This document shows, piece after piece, positions 35,601 through 47,600 of a stretch of 64,000 nucleotides of DNA. Position numbers and translations under genes: made by a program. The stretch lies in contig NC_091947.1 in assembly GCF_041260155.1 (NCBI RefSeq), positions 36,342,032-36,406,031 of the forward strand. The letters are read 5' to 3'. Under the pieces are notes generated by a model. That model worked only from the letters and a program-made list of their open reading frames with translations. It was not told the origin of the DNA and did no database searches. The DNA is from Ptychodera flava. Its lineage: Eukaryota > Hemichordata > Enteropneusta > Ptychoderidae. Each line of letters opens with the position of its first letter. Within the stretch, counting starts at the first letter, position 1.

Positions 35601-38600
35601 AAGTAAAATTTACAAAAATACAGCAATTATACTGCAGACCTTTCAAATCCTCATGTACCCTGCTAGATTATCATCAGTTATCTCATAATGGTTGAAAAAG
35701 TTGAAACCAACAAAATGAAATTCAAAGAGACAACAAAATACAGATGTAAAAGTTCACACTGTCCAACCATATAGTATTGTTTATTTTGGATTGGTATCAT
35801 GACAGGGTTTACACTTAGATATCTGACTGGGCAAAATTAGAAAGTACATTGGGAGAACACTAAGAGGCTGAGGGTAAAATTGTCAGAGAGGATATCCCCT
35901 GTCTTACTTGGAAAATTTTGATGGATGTGTGCAATGATGCAGTCTGGTGCAATCTGAGAGGTGTTTTTAATTTGTTTTTTTTATGAAGTAAAACTGTTAA
36001 AACATTCCAAGGAAGGAGCGCATGCGAGGGGGCTCCCCCTCTGGTATCGAAAATTTTGAGAAATTGATGTGTGTAACTAGTGGTGCAATCTGAGAGATGT
36101 GTCAGTTTAGTTTTGCACTCAGTAAAATTGTTTGAAAATAACATTTAACACTGATATTCTTGTCACATTTTGTGTATGATCACTGTTTGAGTCACAATAT
36201 TCAACAACAAAACAATACATTTTGTAAAAAACAATTCTCAGTTTGCCAGAGATTGAAGACCAAAGAATATGCAGGAATGGAAAATCTGTGACCTTCTTGT
36301 GTCATATTCCCACGCTGCCAGCTTCTATATGAAAAGCCTAAATATGGTGTGTTTAAATATCAAAATGGTTATGTGTTTCTGTGATAATAATGGCAGTTCA
36401 GCTCTGTCTGAGATCCTGTGAAAAATTTGAAAATTTGATGTTTGCAATGGTACTGTCTGGTGCAATCTGAGAGGTGTTTTCAATTTGTTCTTTTACCAGT
36501 AAAACTGTTAGAACACCCCAAGGGGGAGAGCATGAGAGGGGGTGTTCCCCCTTTTGCATTGAAAATTTTGAGAAATTGATGTGTGCAATGGTGCAGTTTG
36601 AGAGGTGTTTCAATTTATTTCTCCCAAAACTTGAGTACCCCCTTCTTCCTTTCCACATTTTGAGCAACCCCGTTGAAGTTTTCAATTTTTTGAGTGAACC
36701 CCCCCTCACATTCCTCTGATCCCCCCAGCAGTAAATAATGCCGGCTCCTTTATGTCCCCTTACCCTTCACCTTTTGCCTTCCCTTTCCCCCTAGGCCCTT
36801 CCTTTTAGGGTCATGTAGGGTCACCTGTCAGAACAATGTTACTTGGTTTTCACATGGCAACTACCGGTCATCTGACTTTCTCACAGCCCTGTAGGCTGTA
36901 GCAGTGACACTGTTACCTGAATTTCGCAGGATTTGGTGTTACTGTGTGAATTTCACAATATACCGGTACCAGTGCTCGTGTGTGTCTGCCATAAAGTGAT
37001 GGATGCCCCTGCATCATGGGGTTTGTATGAAACTGAGAAGCAGAGTGTGTGATGTGTATAGAACTGCTACAGCAGAAATACACAACTGTCGAGCAGTTCA
37101 ATTCTCAAGAGATCTAAGTATTTTTAATATACAATATGTCCATGAAATGCAGTCGTACTACAATTGTTATCTCGACAATACTGTAATAATTAAGCCTTTA
37201 TAGCAGAAACAAAACTACTTAGACAAAACTACTTGTAAGTTTGTAATAGCCATTTGGCTATTGTCCATCACATACCATAGGGTTCAGAATTTATCCATGT
37301 TTACTTATTACTGGTGACTAGCGAAGAGAGAAAATCAACAAAACAGAAAACTTTCTTAACTTAATTTTATTAGATTATCTATAATTCTCATTCCTTTTTT
37401 CTGCATATCTTCAAATAAATATTTAAATACTAAATGACAGGACTTGAATGAAATTCAGATCTCAAGTTATTCTATATCGCTGTAGAAGTAGCTGTAAATT
37501 AAATCAGAAATCAGATGAAATTTTGTACATGCCAAAACCAGTGATATTAGGTGTCTGCTCTGATAAACAGCTGTTGAGAGAAGTTTCAGAAATCTATCAG
37601 GTTTTTGCTGTTTACTGTTCTATGCACACAATATTATCGCATTAATGACAACACTTTCATGGCAAGTCATTGACAATGATGAATATTTTATTTATATGAG
37701 ACCTTCACATAAATTTCAGGAGGCTTAAGGTATTAAGTGGCCATCTTTATGGCAATGGCTGTCAAGGTTCAGTGTCAAGTTGAATGGCACTGCAAGGGAC
37801 AAACTGAAGTGTGAAAACACAACATGTGCACATGATCAGAAGCAACATGTGCAAAGCCCTAAGTCATGGCCATGTGCAAAGCCCTAAGTCATGGCCATGT
37901 GCAAAGCCCCAAGTCATGGCCATGTCATTGAAAGCATTCAAGGACTAATTCTAGTAAATCACAATTTTAAAATTCTATTATTCTTGATTAGCAATGTACA
38001 GTGCAAGAGATATACCAAATATCATATGTTCTGGATGGTTGTAAGTGTTTCTAGTGAATTAGAGAATTTGCAACAATGTAGACCGATACTGCTAACAAAT
38101 CTTTTTTTGTCAGAAACAAGCATCAATATTTCTATTTATCAACAGATACAAACCCACTTTAGAGCCATGTTCTTTGTATCAAAGATATTAAGCCAAAATA
38201 TCATACCGCCTGTGTAGTCTTGCTGCTGAAAATTGGATTATTAAAACATATGCACTAACTTTCAAGATTTGGTCCTTGAATACATGTTGTTATAAAGGTA
38301 TTCCAACTAACGAAAACAGCATATACCAAGCAATCGCTACCAATATCCTGCCTTTAAGAAAGCACACACAAGATTTTACCCATGAAATTTAGTTTCATCA
38401 ATGATCAGGCCAAAGAAAACAGGGTTTGTTCCTCAACCTTGCATATAGCAAACAAAACCAGTTGTGTCATCTTTTTTCACCTTTGCATAAAAAGCCCCAT
38501 AAGTACCAGAGCACTACACTCATAGTAGAATGGGTCATTGCTCCTAAGAATCACATGTATGCTCTGTACAATTTTGAAAAGTAAACTGAACATCATCATC

Positions 38601-41600
38601 TTGCCGTAGATCAGAATTAACGTTGATTCAAACATTCCTGTTTTGTTGTTTTCATGTCAGTAGTTGGATCTTAGGAGTCCAAAACGTGACATATTTTGCC
38701 TTAAGCCCCAATAGCTGCAAATATGTGATAAACTGATCTCAAAATATGGTCAGTTTTCCAAGAATTTTCTGTGAATACATGTAAGTCCATTAAAGACTGA
38801 AAAAATCACCGTTATAAGTGCCAAAAGTGACATTTAAATTCAAACTTTTTAACATCATTGTAGATTTCCCGCCATTTCAAAAACTAATTATGTGACAGAG
38901 AAAATAAAGATTACAACAACAAAATGTTGGCTATTGTATGTTGTGCATTCAAATAAACGCTTGTTTCTTTTATGATCACGATGTATTTTTGCAGGAAATA
39001 CTGCAGCAGTTTTTGCAATTTTCAATGGAGGGACCATTTTATGAGTGTCGCACCTGTTTATTATTTAACACCGTGAAAACGCATAGCCATGGTCCAAATC
39101 AGTGAGCATTGATACTTCTATACACACCCTTAGTTAGCATATTTGCAGAAAGCAACTTTGGTTTGAAAATAAAATCATGAAAATAATGCAGAAAATTCAC
39201 AATTCTGGGCTCGAAATGGATCTTCAAGTTGACCACATCAAATTTCTGTCTCTTTTTATTAGTGGGTCAGATTAAATCACTTTTGCTTTCTTTGCTTTGC
39301 TTTCTTTTTCACTTTCTTTCCACTTCATTCCATTACAGGTATGTTTGATCCGTCTGCAGTGAAGACAAGTCTGCCGGCAGCTCATTCCATGGGCCATTCC
39401 TTTTTCAATGATGCTCTAGAAGTGTTTATCCTCGGAACAGACGGACATGTCCATCACATTTACCAAACTACATGCGACAAAGTGGACAACCCTTGGGGTT
39501 ATTGCACCTGGGGTGTATGGTCAAAGTTGGGTAATTCTCCACCAGTTGGGAACGAGGTAAACGCATTGACTGCTGGGAACAACATACATCACGGCATTGA
39601 GCTGTTTACGATTGACATCAATGGAAGGTAAGGCCAGTAGGCTAGGGTCATGAACCCTTATTTCACCACATTCTTTATATGTTGTTGGCGTGTAGTTCTT
39701 TAGTATTCCACATTACTGACTGACATCTGTGGCTTAGAAACACATAAAACGATTTTTTTCTGATTCAGTTGAGTCTTGCAAGATTTTATATCAATGCCAA
39801 TAGACATATCCAAATCAAAATGCCAAGATGTTAGGTCATACAGAGGTCATGTACAAAGCTAATTCTTGTATCTCCCAGTTACTGAATCATACATCATTAT
39901 TTGAATGTCCTGCATTTCTCTTTTCTCCAATCTGACTCAAATCAGACAATCTGACTCAAATCAGATAATCTGACTCAAATCAGACAATCTGACTCAAATC
40001 AGACAATCTGACTCGAATCAGACAATGTGACTCAAATCAGACAATCTGACTCGAATCAGACAATGTGACTCAAATCAGACAATCTGACTCAAATCAGACA
40101 ATCTGACTCAAATCAGATAATCTGACTCAAATCAGACAATCTGACTCAAATCAGACAATCTGACTCAAATCAGACAATCTGACTCAAATCAGACAATCTG
40201 ACTCAAATCAGACAATCTGACTCAAATCAGACAATGTGACTCGAATCAGACAATGTGACTCGAATCAGACAATGTGACTCAAATCAGACAATCTGACTCG
40301 AATCAGACAATGTGACTCAAATCAGACAATCTGACTCAAATCAGACAATCTGACTCAAATCAGATAATCTGACTCAAATCAGACAATCTAACTCAAATCA
40401 GATTATCTGACTCAAATCAGACAATCTGACTCAAATCAGACAATGTGACTCTTTTCGGGGAAACAAAGCGAGAACGCCACCACCAACGCAATCTGTTGTT
40501 ACACAATTCTCCTGTCACAGAAGTTGACTCTATCACCATTGTTGGCATGCAAATTACCAATACACTGTCTTCGATAGATCGCACATTATCTGCCTGCAAA
40601 AAGCCAGGAGATTGATAAATTCGCTTCGCAGTGTGGGTATTGGACCGCATGGTCTAAATCCAATTCTTAGCTGTGAAGTCTGGAAACGTGTGTGCCTTCC
40701 AGCTGCTTTTCATGGATGTGAGCTTTGGTCTCTCACAAAAAATGAACTAGTTATGCTTGAGAAAAGTCAGCGTTATGCTGCTAAAATCATACAGGGTTTC
40801 CCCATCAGAACTGCCACTGACTTCGCTTTAAGTGCTTTAGGTCTTATTTCAATTGAAGCCTATATTGACAAATGTAAACTGTTATTTTTGGAAATCTTTG
40901 CAACTGTAATTTTTTTTCAACAAGAAAATGTATTTTTTTACATCGTCTTTTTGAATTCAAACTGTCTTCTACAGAGAAATCTTTAGGATTTATTGCTGAT
41001 ACTGTTAAGATCATTTCAAAATACAATCTGACATGCTTTCTTGATGAATTTTGCGCTACTGGCTATTTCCCGACAAAACCTATCTGGAAGACAATTGTGA
41101 ATGATGCCATCCATGAGAATGAAAATAATTGCTGGAGACAAAGATTGGAAAGTAGAGATGATATGCTGGTTTACTCTCGATTGCACACTAAGTTAGCTCC
41201 ATTTCACTTGTACACATATTTACGCAATTTTCCTGAACGCCGAGAAATTGTTTACAGTATTATGAAACTTCTCACTTTTCCTAGAAATGAAGTCTGTTTT
41301 AAGTGTCAAAATACAGTTGATGATGTTTTGACTCATCTGTTAACTTCCTGTTGTCATACAACAATAGCAAGAGACTCTTTTTGGAACTGTCTTTTCGACA
41401 AAATGAGCATTACTGTTTCTGCAACACTTTTCAACTTAAATGACCTGGACTTCATTGGAAATATTTTAGGAGATAGTATTTACATGATTCACTACCAGGA
41501 GTCTGGTGAACAAGCAACTCTTCAAGAAATTGTGCTGGACTTTGTGCAAATGTGCCTTGAGAACTGAACTTAGTATCGTGTATTGCCTTCTGTAAGAAGC

Positions 41601-44600
41601 TTACTTATATAATTTAGTGGGTTTTTTTTGAGTAACTTTTTTCCCTTACTACCTCTGTAATTTAATGTGTTGATGTAACTCTTCTCATGTGTTGAGGAGG
41701 AATAAAGAAACAACAACAACAACAACAACAACTCAAATCAGACAATCTGACTCAAATCAGACAATCTGACTCAAATCAGACAATCTGACTCAAATCAGAC
41801 AATCTGACTCAAATCAGACAATCTGACTCAAATCAGATGTACATGATGGCATAAACTTATGTTTGGCCGCCTCCTATATGAATGATGCTGATCTGCAGTC
41901 AAAGACATTGAATAATTAAAATAAAATATAAGCTGATGCTATCTGTCTCTTGTATTCTTGTAGATTTATATCTGTTCAGTGATTTCCATGTTCATTTCTG
42001 TGTGTGTAGATTACTAGCGTTTACTTACAAATACTTGTTACTCTGTGGAATAAAGTTACCGCTACTATGTTTTGTTAAGGGAACTTACTTCACATGGTGA
42101 TTTTCACTTGCTGTGAAATATTCTCTTCTGGTAAATTTCATAATCTTTAATTCAGTTCTAACAATTTCACAGTTTATGGCACACATGGCAACTTGAAAAG
42201 GGCAGCAAATGGAACAATTGGCAGAAAGTTGGAAAGCCATCAACTGGAGCCATAGCAACACTGCCGTGTGTTGTCAATGATGAAGACCAATGGTGGAAAG
42301 TTTATGTTCTAGACTCGGCTTATAATGTGAGAACCTGTAATGTTTTCAATTCTTCCTCATGATCTCGTCATGAATTAAAGGAAAAAGTTTCCACTTTACC
42401 TTCAAAACTTTGATCTATTTTGTATATTTAACATCTACACTGAATTATTTCATGCACAGCTTTTAAATTACATAAATATTGTGTAAGCCGCCTTTGAGAT
42501 ATTGTTCAAAGAATTATCTTTGAGGGAATATCAAATGTCTAAAAAATAAAAATGATAGCTTTGTAGACTTTCAACTCCTTTGTGATTCAGATTTGTCTCC
42601 TTTTCAGGTTGCTGTTGTTGAGCAGCCAAGATCTCTGAGATTATCAAGTTCTTCAGTCAAGTTTGGCTCCAACCTGACAGTGTCATGGTCTGTTCCAAGA
42701 GATGAAGCTACAAACAAAGACTGGATTGGAATCTATCCACACTCTGCTAACAACAATAGATATGTTGATTACAGGTCAGTTTGTCTGTTCTATACATTTC
42801 TAGATTTTGTCCACCAGCTGCTGTAGCTGACTGCTCTTCAGAATTCTGACAAATACTTGTAGATTATAACATGAATTTCAAATTGTTGACCATCAAGCTT
42901 TAGTAATCATCCTGTGACATTTTATTCAAATTTTGCTGAGTTGGACTTTTACAAACTGGGGTGAAATGGTAAAATTGCTTCCACATACCCTCTATGAAAA
43001 TCCTCAAGGACAAACATTAAGCAAACCACAAAGTTTGATTAAACTAGATGATGCGCAATTCACATTTATGACAAATGATAATGTAAAAATTGCATCATAT
43101 TATATCATGCCACCATGTGCCATTCTGATTGGACGAGAGCTCATTCCACTGATGCTAAAATACTGTTTTAGCACTGATGGCGGTGGCAAAACTGGCCCCT
43201 AAACCAGCATTTTCAAAAATTGCCTGGTTGGTGCATTTGAATGTACCTATCTAAACCATAGACCCTTGAGATAAAAAAACGAAACGGTCCACTTTGTTTC
43301 AAAGACCGAAGACCGAATTTTGATACACAGATAAAGTGTTGGTCTGTAACTCACCTGTTGGTGTAAATAAATTGGGATCGATAATGAAAGACATCTCTGA
43401 TGCACACAGATATTAAGGCAACAGCACACCATGCACTTTGCTTGATATTGCGGGAGTCGAGACGCGATATATCCTACCGCCCTTTAAAATGAAGATAGTA
43501 TTTATTCATACACAAATAAATTGACACTTCCTCACATTAACGGTATGTCAGATATTCTTTACCAAAGTTTGGGCTGTAACAGACCGGGGTGTCCTGACGA
43601 TGTACACCAAGAAGTCCAAATAACAATGGGATGACTCCTGGCAACTGCGACGAAATTTGAGATCAAATGCAACGAGCAGTGTCAGCGTCCAGATCTCCCT
43701 GCATTGGGCAACACACACTGCATAACTGTTCATCACAGTTGCAGTCATCGCAAGTGTGGATTATTTCAAAACTGCTTGTTTTCTGGTACAATTAACGTCC
43801 AAATTATCCATCAAAAATAGATCCTGTATCTTCACTGTGCCACCTCTGAATGTCGCGACGGTCGATGTACACCGTATACGCATATGCGGTACAGAATGAG
43901 ACAAATCTATTTTTAGTATGCCAAAGGACTATTGTTCTTATGTAAATTTACGAAAAAAAAATTGTTATTTTTTTCTTTTGATTTGAACTTTTGACCCATT
44001 TTCTGTGTGACTGCAGCAGGTATTTTTTGTCAAGTATAGTGTTCGCGTTGCATGCGAATAAAATGCAATGTTGATATGAACGTAATGCGTATTTGTCGTA
44101 GGATACTGTGTGCCTATACGTAATCCCACTTATAAAAATGCTCAGTCTCGGGCGCAGAATTTCCGATGTTTGATCTCTCAGACGTCCGTTTTCTGCATTT
44201 GGGGCTTAGAGTGATGAAAATACCAAAGTAAGACAACAAAGACACGCAAGTTGATAAAATATAATAGCAATAACCCCCTTCGCAGTCGCATATACACTCG
44301 ATTTTGGTACAATTCGCTCCATATAGCACTCGACGATCGGCTCGTGCTGTATGTCGCGCATTGTACCAAAATATCGTGTATACCCTTCTGCGGCAGGGGT
44401 TATTGCTTATTTAAAAATTTCACAAAAATTGTTTCATCAATTTGATTATCTATATTCCTTCAAGAAGTCTTTGCTGCAGTTAATTCATTCAGAGAATGTA
44501 CTTACAAAGCCAGCAGTGATCAAGTAACCTTTGAACCCATGCCATTCCATCCTCTTATCACATGAATTGGATCCGACCCCTTAATGAAAAACTGGGGGAG

Positions 44601-47600
44601 AGAACCATAGTCCCATGATGAAAGGATTGACATGGTGTACTTTACCATGATAATGTTCTACATGATACCACATCCACAGGTATGTACAAGGCACTCTGAA
44701 TCCCAAGAAAGATCCCATTCCTGTCGGAAAGGCAACCATGCAGTCTTTCTTGCCGGATGGAAAATATGATGTCAGATATTTGGTGAACAGACAATATGTC
44801 AGTGTTATGGAGGCAGGTAAGTCGATGGTCATCTTATTGTTGTGGTCAAAACCTATGGAGTCTGATGCCATACAGTGTAGTTACACCTGTAATAGAATGG
44901 TTTAACTGGCTCCATTTAGTGAAAATAGACTGATGTACAGGATTATGGGATTAGTTTGGAAAATGATCTACCTGGCAGATGGATCTAGAATTTGTCAAAA
45001 GGAGTAAGATAGAGTTTGTTATAAATTGATAGAGTAGCAGCCAATTATAAAATGAAAGAAAGTAGTAACGATAATATCTATTGCCTTTTGCCTTGAAAGT
45101 AGATTCCTTAATCTCTACGAACTTGGTAATTGTTATGTCAAGGTCATGCTTAACTTGTCTGAAGTACAGCCACTTTCAGAAATATTTCTTGAAGTTTGTG
45201 TTTTCTTACCTTCAAATGTCTTACAATTTTGCCTATGAAGTTAAATAAGCTTTCACTTTGAGACTGTCATTCCAATCTGTAGGTAAAGTATCTGCATTGA
45301 CCATTCCAATCTGTAGGTAAAGTATCTGCATTGACCATGATTTTCAAAATGGTTTCCCCGCTGCAGCTTCTGTCATCACAATCATAGATTTGTGTTTCAT
45401 TCCCAATATTAACTTGCATCCATTCACATAGTTGTGGAATACTCCAATGGATCTAAGGAAGCAGAGTGGGTACAGCTTTACAAAGGTCTAGCAGTGGGAC
45501 TTGGTACCAAGAACACTAACCTGGTCAAATGTGTGCAAGATGGAAATGAAACTGTACAGGCTTTCCATCATTCATTTGATGCTTTTGAAAATAGAGAGGT
45601 AAGAGCTTAGAGACAAATTCCCGAATTTCATCAACACGGTCTCAACAGATTGTTTTTAACCCCTCTTTTCTACCAAAATACTGTTGGCATAGTTTGACTT
45701 CAGTACAAGTTTCCCACTTAAAGTGGGATGAAAGAGTTATATTATAACTAAGTTAAGAACTGTACAGCAGTTGTATGGCAAAATGAATTGCAAAACAGCT
45801 GGTAACCAAAATAAGTGTTAAAATTATCCTACATTAGTTTCAAAACATATAAAACACATGGGCATTTTCTTTTCATAACATTAAACACAATACATGTATG
45901 CTTATCAGCACAATGTTGGTACTTTTTATTAGTTTTTTAAAACTCATAGTGGGAGGCACAGCTAAGGATATCTGTATTATATCATACCAGTATATTGATG
46001 GCGCAAATACAGTGATCTGATCTGAGACGTGAAAAGAACCGTGGTATATTAGCAATATACCACGGCTGGCACACACGCGAGCTCTCAGCAAGAGCAAAAA
46101 TCCTTTTTTGACATTCCATGCCCGAATTTAATAATAATAATAATATTTATTTCTTTAAAAACGCCTTCCATGTAAAAGACATCTCAAGGCGCATTACATT
46201 TCAGTTATAAAAATAGAGCAATGAAAATGGTTAAAAATCACACAAGTAACTCTCTTTAAAAAGGTAAGTTTTTAAATGAGACTTAAAAACATTAAAATTA
46301 TCAACACATCGGAGTTTCGGTGGCAGCCTGTTCCACAGCCGTGGAGCACATACAGAAAATGACCGATCTCCGTAAAAGACGGTGTCAGCGATCAGCTGGT
46401 GTAAACTGATCGCTGCACCCTCAGCAGTCGACCGAAGAGTACGCCCTAAATTACGAACGAATATTAGCTCCTTCAATATACTGTTATGATAAAATAGCAA
46501 TAAATTACCCAACAGATGATATACCACTTGATTTTGACCAGTTCATTTCATATATGCACTCGCTATAGCTTGTGCATATTTGTCGTGAACTGGTCAAAAT
46601 CTCGTGATATACCTTTGCTGGGTGTGCTTTATTGCTTAAACAATACATGTAAGACATTCAACATAGTATACCATGTTCATGATGTTATTTTACAACCAAT
46701 CCAAATGGCAGCTTCAGACAAAGCCTAATTTCAGTCATCAACATATTCAGTGAAAAAAGAGACACAATGCTACCTTGGGGCATACTATTTGACACCATCA
46801 TAATTAGACTGGCAAAATTGACTGCAAAACATTGTGATAATGTCAACCATTGTAAATATAGGGAGAGTTTAAATTAGCAACATCTTGAATTAGCAAAATT
46901 CCTGACCAAGGGGATGCTAGCTAAAAAGACATATTTCAAGTAATTTAGCAAATTTCATCACTACATCTACAAGTCATTTGTTTGTGACACTAGTTGATAA
47001 GGATTTGACATAATTGCTGATTGTCATGCAGATGGATTTGCACTGCAACTTGTAATTTCTTGCTGTGCTGAAAGGTATTCTTGTCATTGCCATGTCATGT
47101 GTGCCCTCATGAGGCCAAGTTTTTTGAAAACCACACCAGTTACAAGCACATAGACAGTAGAGAAACTACTGTATGTTGCAAGTCACATCATTGTGATGTA
47201 TATGTATATTCTACTAATTTACTCCATGATTGGTGCAATTCCACTAATTTACTCCATGATGGGTGCAATTCCACTAATTTACTCCATGATGGGTGCAATT
47301 CCACTAATTTACTCCATGATGGGTGCAATTCCACTAATTTACTCCATGATTGGTGCAATTCCAACAGAGAGACAAGTTGATCAAAATTATCAACCCTCTC
47401 TCTTTTATAGTTTTTGGCTATTTTACATAATAGGCATACATGTGTATGACATTCACTGTGGTGGATCATGGATGTATTGTATCGAATTTATATTTGAACA
47501 AATCAGATTTTAAAGTTGCATATCAGATAATTTTATTAATACTTCCACATTTGCACATGTTACAATACACTCAAAGGACTTTGCTGATAACTTGCTATTC

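Noticed and set aside
35860-36719. Frames of 81-103 residues on both strands
   Set aside because: They fall within the repeated modules of the GGAGCC-type element and are not conserved as proteins between its copies.
39926-40452. CRISPR-like 19-bp array
   Set aside because: No spacers; tandem repeat.
47081-47513. Plus and minus frames of 93-106 residues
   Set aside because: They are driven by the 30-bp tandem repeat, whose length keeps all frames open.
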